Assembly: GCF_004347735.1 (NCBI RefSeq)
Contig: NZ_SLTI01000060.1
Location: 186,001 to 250,000 of the forward strand
Direction of reading: 5' to 3'
Origin: Sulfuricurvum sp. IAE1
GTDB taxonomy: Bacteria > Campylobacterota > Campylobacteria > Campylobacterales > Sulfurimonadaceae
DNA length: 64,000 bases
The first letter of the stretch is position 1; every line of letters starts with the position of its first letter. The translations under genes and the position numbers were made by a program. The notes beneath the pieces are model-generated. The model was not told the DNA's origin, searched no databases, and saw only the letters and a list, made by a program, of their open reading frames with translations. Of this stretch, positions 14,910 to 24,662 are shown piece after piece.

Positions 14910-15708
14910 TGTATCCTACCACCTGAGCAAAAGATTCGTAAATATCCTGGACGAAATCGACGTTGAAATCGAGCAGTTCATTCAGTCCCGCTTCAACGTA
15001 CGGGGATTGGGAGAGTTCGTAAAAGAGCAGCAGATGCATCCATTTGGCGAGGATTTGCGTTTCGCCTTCGACCTCGTCGCTTCCCGATGCGGCATGGACC
15101 GTTTCAGCGATCGAGGCGGGCATCTCCCATTTTTCGGCGACCTCCGAGCAAAGGTCAAAGAGGCTCCGGCCGCTGAGACGCTGCAGGATCGTATTGTAAT
15201 CGAGGGCTTTGACGCTGCGCAGCTGTGCCACTTCTTCTTTGTGCTCTTTAAAGAGGGCATCGCAGACGATGATACTCGCCGGCAACAGGGAGATGGCGCT
15301 TTCGTTATCGCGGTTGAGGAGTCCGAGGTGCTTGAGAATCGTTTCCCATTTTCGGCTGAGCGAGGCCTGAAGATCGTAAAACGCCTGATGCGACAGGCAA
15401 AAAAGGCCCCATTCCTTGGGGACGAGAAGCGACATCAGGTAATTGTAGAGGATCTGCTGGGCGCTGGAGAGTCCCAGTATGCCGAAAATCTGCGGCAGAC
15501 TGCTCACCTCGTTGCGAAAACCGTAAACGGGGCGGTTGATCAGCGTTTTGAGATAGAGTTTGAGCGCGGGATCTTCGTCGGCGCATTTGGCCGCTTTGGG
15601 GAGATCGCCGTTCCGGACGTGTTCGAGCGTCTGGCGGATGATTGAGGGAGCGGCAGGGACGCTCTGGATATAACGGGTTATCTGTTCTTGGGTTATCACG
15701 TGCCGCAC
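14893..15708 (-). CDS. HDOD-domain protein
   Basis: 271 residues matching the HDOD fold, a metal-dependent-hydrolase-related signalling domain without the catalytic HD pair. Recognisable parts: SVPAAPSIIRQTLE at the N-terminus, a DPALKLYLKTLIN core where classical HDOD proteins have D-P-x-L, and LPQIFGILGLSSAQQILYN. HDOD proteins act as scaffolds in two-component, chemotaxis and c-di-GMP networks. It directly precedes and overlaps the CheX-like gene, indicating a shared pathway. The ATG at 15708 is first in frame. Confidence 0.75.
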   Translation of the reverse strand: MRHVITQEQITRYIQSVPAAPSIIRQTLEHVRNGDLPKAAKCADEDPALKLYLKTLINRPVYGFRNEVSSLPQIFGILGLSSAQQILYNYLMSLLVPKEWGLFCLSHQAFYDLQASLSRKWETILKHLGLLNRDNESAISLLPASIIVCDALFKEHKEEVAQLRSVKALDYNTILQRLSGRSLFDLCSEVAEKWEMPASIAETVHAASGSDEVEGETQILAKWMHLLLFYELSQSPYVEAGLNELLDFNVDFVQDIYESFAQVVGYNETNG

Positions 15709-15863
15709 GACTCCATAATTTATTGTTAAAAATCGACTAATTGTAATGTGTATACGTTAAAAGAAAACTTTATGATACGGGAGGCTAAAAGACAAACCAT
15801 GTGCTGTCCGAGAGGGTAACACGATTTTAAAAGTTTTTAAGAAATGCTTTGGGTTCGCTCTGC

Positions 15864-15869
15864 TATAAT
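15864..15869 (+). promoter_or_regulatory. -10 element of rpmB
   Basis: GC-TATAAT-T, 31 nt before the rpmB ATG; the ribosome site AAGGAG follows. Confidence 0.6.
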
Positions 15870-15900
15870 TCGCAACTAAAATTTTGCAAGGAGCCTCAAA

Positions 15901-16089
15901 ATGGCAAGAAGATGTGCTATTAGCGGTAAAGGCCCAATGAGCGGGAACAACGTTTCTCACGCGAAAAACAGAACTAAGCGCCGTTTTTTACCAAACCTTC
16001 GTACTGTTCGTGTAACGCTTGAAGACGGTACCACTAAAAAACTCAAAATTTCTGCTTCCGAGCTTCGTACTCTGAAAAAAGATTCGTAA
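15901..16089 (+). CDS. rpmB: 50S ribosomal protein L28
   Basis: 62 residues, basic. Family elements: [10 protein letters not shown] start with the first cysteine, [14 protein letters not shown] and VRVTLEDG. L28 sits on the large subunit near the E site. AAGGAG precedes the ATG. It stands at the head of a run with the K+ channel and argJ; unlike many bacteria it is not next to rpmG. Only one of the zinc-ribbon cysteines is visible, so this is the zinc-independent (C-minus) type. Confidence 0.96.
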   Translation: MARRCAISGKGPMSGNNVSHAKNRTKRRFLPNLRTVRVTLEDGTTKKLKISASELRTLKKDS

Positions 16090-16110
16090 CCGTCCCCTGA
16101 AGGGTCTGCG

Positions 16111-17247
16111 TTGAATCTTCTACGAAAGATACAGAAATTCTTGAATTGGGAGCCTTCTCCCAAACCCCATATCACTCTCAACGACGAACTTTACGCCCAG
16201 TTTCTCCCCTTTCGAACCCCTTTAATCCTTTTACAGCTGTGTATGATCATCGGTACCCTCGGCTACATCGTGATCGAAGACTATTCTCTGATCGACGGGC
16301 TGTACCAGACCGGATACACCATCACTTCGGTCGGGTTCGGGGCATTGAAAGAGGGAGAATTTTCCGCGGTGGGGAAACTCTTCACCATCACCCTGATCAT
16401 TTTCGGATCGGCTTTGTTCACCTTTGTCATCCTGGTCTCCGTCGACGTCATCAACCAGGGACACCTCAAACGAATCTTTAAGGAGCGGAAGATGCTGTAC
16501 CGGATCGCCCGGCTGAAAAAACATTTTGTCATCTGTCACCACAACGAATACGCGATTCAGGTGTCCAAGCAGCTGAGGGAGAACCACATTCCCTTTGTCG
16601 TTATCGACCCAAGAGATGACCTCGAGGAGATCGCACGCCGATACAAGTACCCTTACTACATCAAGGCCGAGCCCCATACCGAGACTGCGATGCTCAAGGC
16701 GCATCTGAGTTCGGCTAAAGGGGTCATCACCCTCTCCAACTCGATCGCCGACAATATCGCCCTCATCACCTCGGTCCGGCTGTTCGAAAAAGAGCACCAT
16801 ATTCCCGCTCCTTACTACGTCATCAGCGGGACCGAAGATGCCGGTGCGATCGACAAACTCAAAAAACTCGGAGCCGATACCGTCGTATCGTCCACCAAGC
16901 TCGCAGCCCAGCGGATTACGGCAATGGCGGCCCGTCCCGACATGGAAAACCTTTTGGAACAGTTTCTCTACAAAAGCGACACCCCGCTGGACATGGAGGA
17001 GATTTACGTCCCCAAAACGAGCTGGATGGTCCTCAAAAAGCTCAAAGAGACCCATTTGCGCGATATCGCCAACGTATCGGTGATCGGCATTACGAAAAAA
17101 GACGGCAAATTCATGCCGATGCCCAAGGGGGACGTCTTGGTCATGAGCGAAAGCAAGCTGCTCGTCATCGGAACCCAGAAAGGGATTTTGTTCACCAAAT
17201 CGCTGGTGAAAAAACAGGAGAAACCGGAGGAACTCAAATATGTATAA
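16111..17247 (+). CDS. Two-helix potassium channel with RCK (TrkA-N/TrkA-C) domain
   Basis: 378 residues: two transmembrane helices (about 37-55 and 87-112) flank a pore loop with the selectivity filter TSVGFG at 72-77, in place of the common TVGYG. Residues ~125-250 form a TrkA-N/RCK Rossmann domain whose usual glycine-rich loop is changed to ICHHNEYA, and ~285-370 fit TrkA-C. The channel probably conducts K+ and is gated by a cytoplasmic ligand. TTG start at 16111 is set by AAGGG upstream. Its end overlaps argJ by 8 bp. Confidence 0.8.
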   Translation: MNLLRKIQKFLNWEPSPKPHITLNDELYAQFLPFRTPLILLQLCMIIGTLGYIVIEDYSLIDGLYQTGYTITSVGFGALKEGEFSAVGKLFTITLIIFGSALFTFVILVSVDVINQGHLKRIFKERKMLYRIARLKKHFVICHHNEYAIQVSKQLRENHIPFVVIDPRDDLEEIARRYKYPYYIKAEPHTETAMLKAHLSSAKGVITLSNSIADNIALITSVRLFEKEHHIPAPYYVISGTEDAGAIDKLKKLGADTVVSSTKLAAQRITAMAARPDMENLLEQFLYKSDTPLDMEEIYVPKTSWMVLKKLKETHLRDIANVSVIGITKKDGKFMPMPKGDVLVMSESKLLVIGTQKGILFTKSLVKKQEKPEELKYV

Positions 17248-18427
17248 ACTCGAATCGGTAAGCGGCGGCGTCTGCGCGGCGCAGGGATTTTACGCCGACG
17301 GTATCCATATCGGCCTCAAAAAAGAGGGGGCTAAGGACCTGGCGTTCGTCTACTCCGAAAAACCGTGCGCCATCGCTTCGGTCTTTACGACGAACAAGAT
17401 GACGGCGGCTCCCATCCGCCATTTTCGCTCGAAAGGGGAGTTTGAGACCAATTTCGTCCTCATTAACTCCAAAAATGCCAACGCGATGACGGGGAAAGCC
17501 GGAATCGACGACATCGATGAGGTGCTGGACACCCTTCAGAAAAAGTTTCCGCAGATTCAGCATCCCGTTATGAGTTCGACGGGGGTGATCGGCGTCCGTC
17601 TCCCCAAAGCGAAAATTGTCGAAGGAGCGATGAATTTCGACCTTTCCCGCCGAGACGGGATCGCCGCATCCGAGGCGATTATGACGACGGATACGTTCGC
17701 TAAACGGATCGCTTTTGAGGTGACCCTTGAAAACGGTACATCGTTTCGGATCGGGGCGATGGCCAAGGGGGCAGGGATGATTAATCCTGCCATGGCGACG
17801 ATGCTCTGTTTTATCACGACCGACGCGGCCGTCGACAGAGCGACGATGCAGGCCATGCTCGATGAATGCACCCATACGACGTTCAACGCCGCGAGCGTGG
17901 ACGGGGATACCTCGACCAACGATACGGTGATGCTGATGGCCAACGGGCTTTCGGGGACGTTTCATGCGGAGGCTTTCAAAGAGGCGCTCGAGGCGATTAT
18001 GCTGTTTCTTGCCAAAGAGATGGTGCGCGACGGCGAAGGGGCGACGAAACTGGTCACCTACAAGGTGACGGGGGCGGTCAATCACCATGAAGCCGAAATC
18101 GCGGCCAAAGCCCTCTCCAATTCGTTGCTCGTCAAAACCGCACTTTTCGGCGAAGACCCCAACTGGGGACGTATCGCATCGACCGTCGGAGCAAGCGGGA
18201 TCATGTGCGATGAGGCGTTTTTGAGCATCTGGTTCGATGACGTGTGTGTCTATCGCAAAGGGGAACTCCTTTTTGACGAAACGATCGAACCTCTTGCCGC
18301 GGCCGTGATGAAAAAAAGCGCGTTTACGATCCACTGCGACATCGGGCTCCAGGACGGCACCTTTACCGCCTACGGATGCGATCTTGGGCACGAATACGTC
18401 AAAATCAACGCCGATTATCGTACGTAG
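17240..18427 (+). CDS. argJ: Bifunctional glutamate N-acetyltransferase / N-acetylglutamate synthase
   Basis: ArgJ recycles the acetyl group from N-acetylornithine to glutamate in arginine synthesis and can also use acetyl-CoA. 395 residues; the self-cleavage site is visible in MATMLCFITTDA, where the threonine becomes the N-terminal nucleophile of the beta chain. MAKGAGMI precedes it, and NTNDTV-like and GEDPNWGR motifs follow. It overlaps the K+ channel gene by 8 bp, an unusual pairing, and ends just before the prs promoter. Confidence 0.95.
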   Translation: MYKLESVSGGVCAAQGFYADGIHIGLKKEGAKDLAFVYSEKPCAIASVFTTNKMTAAPIRHFRSKGEFETNFVLINSKNANAMTGKAGIDDIDEVLDTLQKKFPQIQHPVMSSTGVIGVRLPKAKIVEGAMNFDLSRRDGIAASEAIMTTDTFAKRIAFEVTLENGTSFRIGAMAKGAGMINPAMATMLCFITTDAAVDRATMQAMLDECTHTTFNAASVDGDTSTNDTVMLMANGLSGTFHAEAFKEALEAIMLFLAKEMVRDGEGATKLVTYKVTGAVNHHEAEIAAKALSNSLLVKTALFGEDPNWGRIASTVGASGIMCDEAFLSIWFDDVCVYRKGELLFDETIEPLAAAVMKKSAFTIHCDIGLQDGTFTAYGCDLGHEYVKINADYRT

Positions 18428-18455
18428 TATTAGCAACGGCTAAGTGATGGAACGC

Positions 18456-18461
18456 TATAAT
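18456..18461 (+). promoter_or_regulatory. -10 element of prs
   Basis: GC-TATAAT-C, 30 nt before the prs ATG at 18492. Confidence 0.55.
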
Positions 18462-18491
18462 CGCGACAATTTATTGGCAACAGGAAACCCC

Positions 18492-19421
18492 ATGCGCGGA
18501 TATAAAATTTTCAGCGGTTCATCGTGTACCGAATTTGCGGCCGAGGTGTGCCGGACGCTCGACGTCCCCCTCTCAAAGGCTATGGTCAAGCGTTTCAGCG
18601 ACGGCGAAATCAACGTCCAGATCAGTGAGAGCGTCCGCGGGCGCGACGTGTTTATCATCCAAAGCACGGGAGCCCCTTCCAACGATAACCTGATGGAACT
18701 GCTGATCATGACCGATGCGCTTCGCCGCAGTTCGGCCAGTTCGATCACGGCCGTCGTCCCCTATTTCGGATACGCGCGTCAGGACCGCAAAGCGGCTCCG
18801 CGCGTTCCTATTACCGCCAAACTCGTTGCCGACATGTTCGTCACAGCCGGAATCGACCGTGTCGTGACGATCGATTTGCACGCGGGACAGATCCAGGGGT
18901 TTTTCAACATCCCCGTCGATAATCTCTACGGTTCGATCATTTTTCAGGAGTACATCCGCTCCAAAAACCTCCCCAATCCGATCATTGCTTCTCCCGACAT
19001 CGGGGGAGTCGCCCGTGCGCGTTACTTCGCCGAAAAGCTCGGACTCGATATGGTCATTGTCGATAAGCGCCGCGAACAGGCGAACGAAAGCGAAGTGATG
19101 AACATCATCGGTGACGTAGCCGGAAAAGACGTCATCATGATCGACGACATGGTCGATACGGCCGGTACGATGGTCAAAGCGGCCGCCGCCCTCAAGAAAA
19201 AAGGGGCGACGTCGGTCATGGCGTGTGCGACGCACGGCGTACTCAGCGGCAAAGCGTACGACAACATCAACAACGGCGAACTTGATGAGTTGGTTGTTTC
19301 CAACACCCTCGAACTTCGCGGGACGAGCGACAAGATCAAGGTGCTCAGCGTCGCTCCGCTGTTCGCCGAAGTGATCCGCCGCGTCTATCACAACGAAAGC
19401 GTCAACTCGCTCTTCAGCTAA
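18492..19421 (+). CDS. prs: Ribose-phosphate pyrophosphokinase
   Basis: Prs makes PRPP from ribose-5-phosphate and ATP, feeding purine, pyrimidine, His and Trp synthesis. 309 residues, the usual class I length. Motifs: FSDGEINVQI (flexible loop), YFGYARQDRK, VDLHAGQIQGF-like (here TIDLHAGQIQGF), and the PRPP-binding loop DDMVDTAGTM. ATG at 18492 is chosen over an upstream ATG at 18444 because AGGAA lies just before it and the protein then starts MRGYKIFSGSS, as in relatives. Confidence 0.96.
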   Translation: MRGYKIFSGSSCTEFAAEVCRTLDVPLSKAMVKRFSDGEINVQISESVRGRDVFIIQSTGAPSNDNLMELLIMTDALRRSSASSITAVVPYFGYARQDRKAAPRVPITAKLVADMFVTAGIDRVVTIDLHAGQIQGFFNIPVDNLYGSIIFQEYIRSKNLPNPIIASPDIGGVARARYFAEKLGLDMVIVDKRREQANESEVMNIIGDVAGKDVIMIDDMVDTAGTMVKAAAALKKKGATSVMACATHGVLSGKAYDNINNGELDELVVSNTLELRGTSDKIKVLSVAPLFAEVIRRVYHNESVNSLFS

Positions 19422-19468
19422 GCGCCCTCATCGCGGGGGAACCCCCGTCTCCCTAAGCAACGTTTCGC

Positions 19469-19474
19469 TATAAT
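19469..19474 (+). promoter_or_regulatory. -10 element of lepA
   Basis: GC-TATAAT-T, 35 nt before the lepA ATG, following a small G/C hairpin (19434-19447) that may end prs transcription. Confidence 0.5.
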
Positions 19475-19508
19475 TCCCCCAACTAAAACATACGAGTAAT
19501 CAATCACG

Positions 19509-21299
19509 ATGGACAATATTCGCAACTTCTCTATTATCGCCCATATCGACCACGGAAAAAGCACGCTGGCCGACCGTATCATCCAGGAGTGCGGCGCCGT
19601 CTCCGAACGGGAGATGACGTCCCAGATGATGGATACGATGGACATCGAGCAAGAACGCGGTATTACGATCAAAGCCCAAAGCGTCCGCCTCGACTACGTC
19701 AAGGACGGCAAACACTACATCCTGAACCTGATCGACACCCCGGGCCACGTCGACTTCAGCTACGAGGTGAGTAAATCGCTCGCCTCGAGCGACGGGGCGC
19801 TCCTCATCGTTGATGCGGCGCAAGGGGTCGAGGCGCAGACAATCGCCAACGTTTACATGGCGATGGAGAACGACCTGACCCTGATCCCCGTCATCAACAA
19901 AATCGACCTTCCCGCCGCCGATCCGGACCGTGTCGCCGAAGAGATCGAAACGACCATCGGAATCGACGCGACCGATGCCGTCCGAATTTCGGCCAAGATG
20001 GGGATCGGGATCCGTGAGCTGATCGACGCCATCGTCGACCGGATCCCTGCACCTGTGGGGAATCCCGACGCGACGACCAAGGCGATCATCTACGATTCGT
20101 GGTTCGACTCCTACCTGGGGGCTCTTGCCCTCGTGCGGGTCTTCGACGGCGAGATCCGGATGCACCAGAAGGTGAAGCTGATGCACAACAACGAGAACCA
20201 CGAGGTGCTCGATCTGATGTACCCCCATCCGCTGCGCCGCCAGAAGACGCAGTCGATCAAGGCCGGGGAGATCGGGATCGTCGTACTGGGGCTCAAAGAC
20301 GTCGGAAGCATCCGCGTCGGTGATACGATTACCGATGCGAAAAACCCGGCTCCCGAACCCGTCAGCGAATACGCTCCCGCCAAGGCATTTGTTTTTGCGG
20401 GGCTCTACCCGATCGATACCGACCAGTTCGAGGACCTGCGCGACGCGCTTGACAAGCTCAAACTCAACGACAGCAGCCTCAGCTACGAACCCGAAACCTC
20501 CATCGCACTGGGCTTTGGATTCCGCGTCGGATTTTTGGGGATGCTGCACATGGAGGTCATCAAGGAGCGGCTGGAGCGGGAATTCAATCTCGATCTGATC
20601 GCCACCGCCCCTTCGGTCGTCTACAAAGTTTACAAGACCGACGGAACGATGGTCGAGGTTCAAAATCCCAGCGAGCTGCCCGAGCCGCAGAACATCGAAC
20701 GGATCGAGGAGCCCTACGTCAAGGCCACCGTCATAACACCGGTCGACTATCTTGGGAACATCATCACGCTGCTGACCAAAAAACGGGGAATGCAGGAGAA
20801 GATGGATTATCTCAACGAAACGCGGGTCATGCTCGAATACTCCGTTCCGATGAACGAGATTGTCGTTGATTTCTACGATAAACTCAAATCCCTATCCAAA
20901 GGGTATGCGAGTTTCGACTACGAGCCCAGCGGCTATCGCGAAGGGGACCTCGTCAAGCTCGACGTCCGCGTCGCGGGGGACGTCGTCGATGCGCTGAGCG
21001 TCATCGTTCCCCGTTCCGCTGCCGAGTACCGTGGCCGCGAACTGGTCAAAAACATGAAAGAGATCGTCCCCAGACAGCTTTTCGAGGTGGCAATCCAGGC
21101 CTCCATCGGCAATCGGATCATCGCCCGAGAGACGGTCAAATCGATGGGGAAAAACGTCACCGCCAAATGTTACGGCGGGGATATCTCCCGAAAACGGAAA
21201 CTCCTCGACAAGCAAAAAGAGGGGAAAAAGCGGATGAAGGCGATCGGGAAGGTGAACCTTCCGCAGGAAGCCTTTATGTCCGTCCTCAAAATGGATTGA
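19509..21299 (+). CDS. lepA: Elongation factor 4 (LepA)
   Basis: A 596-residue translational GTPase that back-translocates or remodels stalled ribosomes. GTP-binding motifs: AHIDHGKST at the N-terminus, [16 protein letters not shown] and a SAKMG motif. The C-terminal half has the EF4-specific [10 protein letters not shown] region and the tail [17 protein letters not shown]. Length agrees with the family. The start [17 protein letters not shown] is standard, though the ribosome site is weak. comF follows after 1 bp. Confidence 0.97.
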   Translation: MDNIRNFSIIAHIDHGKSTLADRIIQECGAVSEREMTSQMMDTMDIEQERGITIKAQSVRLDYVKDGKHYILNLIDTPGHVDFSYEVSKSLASSDGALLIVDAAQGVEAQTIANVYMAMENDLTLIPVINKIDLPAADPDRVAEEIETTIGIDATDAVRISAKMGIGIRELIDAIVDRIPAPVGNPDATTKAIIYDSWFDSYLGALALVRVFDGEIRMHQKVKLMHNNENHEVLDLMYPHPLRRQKTQSIKAGEIGIVVLGLKDVGSIRVGDTITDAKNPAPEPVSEYAPAKAFVFAGLYPIDTDQFEDLRDALDKLKLNDSSLSYEPETSIALGFGFRVGFLGMLHMEVIKERLEREFNLDLIATAPSVVYKVYKTDGTMVEVQNPSELPEPQNIERIEEPYVKATVITPVDYLGNIITLLTKKRGMQEKMDYLNETRVMLEYSVPMNEIVVDFYDKLKSLSKGYASFDYEPSGYREGDLVKLDVRVAGDVVDALSVIVPRSAAEYRGRELVKNMKEIVPRQLFEVAIQASIGNRIIARETVKSMGKNVTAKCYGGDISRKRKLLDKQKEGKKRMKAIGKVNLPQEAFMSVLKMD

Positions 21300-21300
21300 G

Positions 21301-21876
21301 ATGCGCTGCCTGACGTGCGAACGGTTCTCCCTTTCGCATATCTGCCGCCGTTGCCGCGAATCGCTCCTCTCCCCACAGCTCCATCAACGCAAAATCCTGG
21401 GGCACATTCCCGTTTATTCCTTTTTCCCTTACGACGAGATCGAACCCCTTTTGCTGACCAAACATACCCATATCGGCCATTACGTCTATTCGATCCTCGC
21501 CGATCAGGCGTTCCGGCCGTTTTCTAAAAGCTGGGAGTACGCGCAGCCGGTCGTATCGCTGGGGATCGACGATGATCCCAAAAGCGGGTACAGCCACACG
21601 GCCGTTTTGAACCGTGCTCTCAAATCTTCCCTGATCACTCCCCTCTACGGCAGGCTGCGGGCGCAAAACGCTCACAAGTATGCGGGAAAAAGTGTTGCCG
21701 AGCGGCTGATGAATCCGCGCGGATTTCGTTACGCGCCGTTTGAGGCTGACGAAGTGATTTTGGTCGACGACATCGTGACGACGGGGACGACTCTGAGCGA
21801 AGCGGCCGAAACGCTTCACGCGCACGGAAAAAAAGTGATACTCTGCCTCACCCTCGCCGATGCCGAACGCAAATAA
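21301..21876 (+). CDS. ComF-family phosphoribosyltransferase-like protein
   Basis: 191 residues: an N-terminal zinc-finger-like pair of CxxC motifs (CLTC and CRRC, residues 3-19) and a phosphoribosyltransferase core ending in the PRPP loop VDDIVTTGTT. ComF proteins assist DNA uptake in competent bacteria, probably inside the cytoplasm with the ComFA-type or DprA machinery; the exact role is unknown. It starts 1 bp after lepA, so it is co-transcribed. Its stop abuts the stop of the convergent SagB-like gene without spacer. Confidence 0.85.
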   Translation: MRCLTCERFSLSHICRRCRESLLSPQLHQRKILGHIPVYSFFPYDEIEPLLLTKHTHIGHYVYSILADQAFRPFSKSWEYAQPVVSLGIDDDPKSGYSHTAVLNRALKSSLITPLYGRLRAQNAHKYAGKSVAERLMNPRGFRYAPFEADEVILVDDIVTTGTTLSEAAETLHAHGKKVILCLTLADAERK

Positions 21877-23367
21877 TCAGTACGGCATGAGGGTGGCGAT
21901 GCGGGTATCGACGATCGCGCGTCCTACCGTGAAATGATAGAGTGACTGGTACGGCGTTCCCGAAAGGCCAAGGAGGGTGTGGAATTCATCGTCGAGAAAA
22001 CATCCGATTCCCGTTGCCGATAGACCAAGCGAGGTGGCTTCGAGATAGAGCATCTGCCCGATCATGCCGCATTGATGGTAGAGATTTTTGTATCCGGGAA
22101 CTCCCGATTCTGCGAGTACGGCATCAAAGCGGCAGAGCATGCCGAAACTGAAGGCAGCGTCTCGGGCGATGGTCTGGTTGCACGACAAATACTGTGCCGC
22201 CCCCCGGTAATCTCCCCGGTTCAAGCGATACAGCCCTTCTCCCGCCTCCAGCCAGTCAAAATCGGGATCCATCGCATCGCGCAGCTGCGGCAGACGGCCC
22301 GGATCGCGAACGTAGGCATACAATCCGCTCTCGATTCCCTCGACGCGGTGAACGAAGACGATGAAATCGACATCGGGCGCTTCGGTACAGAAAAAAGAGG
22401 CGTCGAGAATCTGCCGGAACTGCGTTTCGGTAACGGAAGAGCCGTCCATCGCCTGCGCGCTTCGGCGTTTGAGAATCACTTCACCCGCACTTTTGGAAGG
22501 GGCAGGGCAGCGGCGCACCCGATTCAGGGGTTCAGGTTGCGGATACGGGCCGAGCGCGGCTTCATCGATTTCCCATACGGCGTCCCATTGGTGGTGGGAG
22601 GGGCTGAGCCGGTTGGCCCGGGCCAAAGGCGGAGGGTAGGGGAGCGAATGGCGCGGCTGAGCGATGCGGATCAGCAGATCCGGGCTTTCGCGCTCTTGGG
22701 GATGGAAGCGTTCTAGCTGGTCGAGCCCGAAACGGCGGGCAAGATCGGCGGTATCGGAGGGAACGATGGAACATTCCCACCCCAGCATCGTTGCGGCCGT
22801 TTTGATCGACGCGTATGCGTGCCCCGCATCGAGCTGACAGTAACGCCAGGAACGTTCGCCGTATTTCCACATCTCCCGCCACATCGCGGAACTAAGAAGG
22901 ATCAGGAACCCTCCCTCGATGACCGGGGCGTCGTAAGTATGTACTATTTCCAGCGCGTGGTCGCGGGAGGCGTAATGTGACAGGGTACATTTTTCACTGA
23001 CCCCCTCAAGGGGCGGCGAGACGACGTAACATTCGCTGGGGTGAAGGTTGCCGCTGCTGGCGTTGCAGCGAAGGGCCCATTCCGATCCGCCGTGGCGTTT
23101 GATGGCGGCGAGCCCGAGCGAATAGCGCAGGAGCCCAGAGAGCGATTCGAGGCACAACGGTGCGCGAGGAAGCATACCCGCGGCGAACAGCAGATGAAAC
23201 GGGGGCGTCGTGTTATCATGGGCAAGACCTATCCTGGCACACTCGGGATACGTTCGAAAGGGGTCGGGCTGTGTGGCCCAGTCCATATAACCGAGGCTTG
23301 GAGCGTAGCGATGAGGACGGTGTTTTGTACGATCGTGGTATTCGTAGGCGGCGGAAGCGTTTTTCAT
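21877..23367 (-). CDS. SagB/ThcOx-type double nitroreductase
   Basis: 496 residues with two nitroreductase-like halves, about 60-260 and 300-496. The N-terminal half has the ALRCNASSGNLHPSE segment typical of SagB-type FMN dehydrogenases; the second half has KRRSAQAM and GYKNLYHQCGMIGQ...ATSLGLSATGIGCF. Relatives oxidise azoline rings in peptide natural products, but stand-alone copies of this duplicated form occur in many proteobacteria with no RiPP genes, and none is seen here. No ribosome site is obvious before ATG at 23367, so the exact start is uncertain. Confidence 0.8.
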   Translation of the reverse strand: MKNASAAYEYHDRTKHRPHRYAPSLGYMDWATQPDPFRTYPECARIGLAHDNTTPPFHLLFAAGMLPRAPLCLESLSGLLRYSLGLAAIKRHGGSEWALRCNASSGNLHPSECYVVSPPLEGVSEKCTLSHYASRDHALEIVHTYDAPVIEGGFLILLSSAMWREMWKYGERSWRYCQLDAGHAYASIKTAATMLGWECSIVPSDTADLARRFGLDQLERFHPQERESPDLLIRIAQPRHSLPYPPPLARANRLSPSHHQWDAVWEIDEAALGPYPQPEPLNRVRRCPAPSKSAGEVILKRRSAQAMDGSSVTETQFRQILDASFFCTEAPDVDFIVFVHRVEGIESGLYAYVRDPGRLPQLRDAMDPDFDWLEAGEGLYRLNRGDYRGAAQYLSCNQTIARDAAFSFGMLCRFDAVLAESGVPGYKNLYHQCGMIGQMLYLEATSLGLSATGIGCFLDDEFHTLLGLSGTPYQSLYHFTVGRAIVDTRIATLMPY

Positions 23368-23414
23368 GGAGCCATTGTGGACGAAAGGGGGTAAAACGCC
23401 CCTTTGGAAAACGG

Positions 23415-24662
23415 CTAACGCAAAGTTTTTAAAAGTTCCCGAAGCATCTGCTCCTGCGGGACCGAATCGGCAAACTCGAGACGAACGAGATCCGAGCGGG
23501 CAGTGCCCCGGTATCGGGCCCCATCGCCGTCGAGCTCTGCGGTGAGGGACGCATCGAAACGGATGAAAGGCTGGGTGAGATTGTAGTCTCGTTTCAAAAC
23601 GGCGGGGACGGTCGAGGCGTGACTGAGGCGGACGTCGAAATACCCTCGCTCGGGCGCGAGGGTTCCCCGGATATCGGCATCGCCTGCAAGCGGAGCCTCC
23701 GTCCCGGTCAATGCGAAGAGCCCGGCAACGTCCGCATGCGTCACCTGGAGATCGACTTTTTGGGGTTCTAGGGCGTCGATCTGGGCACTGAACGTCGTAT
23801 CGCCGCCTGCGACGCTCCCCCGGCCGCTGAAGATGAGTTGCTTTTCATCCCCCCGCAGTGTTGAAACGAGAGCCGCCGGACCGTAGAGGCGCATCGGGGT
23901 AAACTGCTCGAGTATCCCCAGATGCTGAACTGACGCTTCGAGTGTCACGTTCACGTCAAACGGCCGCACGATACCCCGCTCGTCGGCGAGGAGCGAGCGG
24001 AGGCTAAAGGGCTCGCCCACTTCGGGCACGGGTTTGGTCGGTTCGAACCGGCTCGTTCGGGTCGTCACGCGGATCGAGCCTTCGACGAATCGGATATCGA
24101 ACCCTTTGAGGTCGACCGTTCCGGAGAGGAGGGTGTCGGTATCGGAGGGATACTCCATCAGCCGCATCATCCCCGAATAAGCGATCCGGTCGGCCGAAGC
24201 GTAGAGGGAAGCGAGTGCGAATCGGTGCAGTTGCACCCGATAGAGAAGATTTCCTCCCAGCAGCTGTGCGTTGCCGCGGATGTCGAGCGACGCGATCCCT
24301 CCGCTCAGCGAACCTTCGGTCTTGAACGGTGTTTTAAGCCGGTTGATTCCCTCCGGGGCAGCGGCGGCAATCCGGTAATGGGCGTAGAGACGAAGGGTTA
24401 GCAGCGAAAAGCCACCCTGTGAGCTGAGGACGTTGCCGGAACGGTCGCGTAAAAGGAGGTCAAAACGGTTGTGGGTAAGGGAGAACCTTTCGAGCGTCAC
24501 CGGGGTCGAGAGAGCCGAAGAGAGGGCCGTTTCCAAAAGGGGGGAAAGGAGGCGGTTCCCCGGGAAAGTGAAGAGGAGAAGATAGAGCGCTCCCAGCGAT
24601 GAGAACAGCATCAGCAGAAAACGGAAGGTTTTCGATGAACGGAACGTGCGGAGATGTTTCAT
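23415..24662 (-). CDS. AsmA-like envelope protein
   Basis: 415 residues: one N-terminal transmembrane helix (residues ~14-33) followed by a long, beta-rich periplasmic part with repeated strands, as in AsmA/TamB-like bridge proteins. The start is ATG at 24662, which overlaps the TGA of the DASS transporter gene by 4 bp (ATGA); any longer frame would lie wholly inside that gene. AsmA-like proteins move or organise lipids between inner and outer membrane. Identity is by architecture (SNRLL-type N-terminus, VTLERFSL), with no closer family recognised. Confidence 0.6.
   Translation of the reverse strand: MKHLRTFRSSKTFRFLLMLFSSLGALYLLLFTFPGNRLLSPLLETALSSALSTPVTLERFSLTHNRFDLLLRDRSGNVLSSQGGFSLLTLRLYAHYRIAAAAPEGINRLKTPFKTEGSLSGGIASLDIRGNAQLLGGNLLYRVQLHRFALASLYASADRIAYSGMMRLMEYPSDTDTLLSGTVDLKGFDIRFVEGSIRVTTRTSRFEPTKPVPEVGEPFSLRSLLADERGIVRPFDVNVTLEASVQHLGILEQFTPMRLYGPAALVSTLRGDEKQLIFSGRGSVAGGDTTFSAQIDALEPQKVDLQVTHADVAGLFALTGTEAPLAGDADIRGTLAPERGYFDVRLSHASTVPAVLKRDYNLTQPFIRFDASLTAELDGDGARYRGTARSDLVRLEFADSVPQEQMLRELLKTLR

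Noticed and set aside
17234-18436. 400-codon frame antisense to argJ
   Set aside because: No start context and no domain; argJ is certain on the other strand.
19434-19447. CGGGG/CCCCG hairpin after prs
   Set aside because: Only 5 bp with a small loop and no following T-run; kept out of the terminator list, and mentioned only with the lepA promoter.
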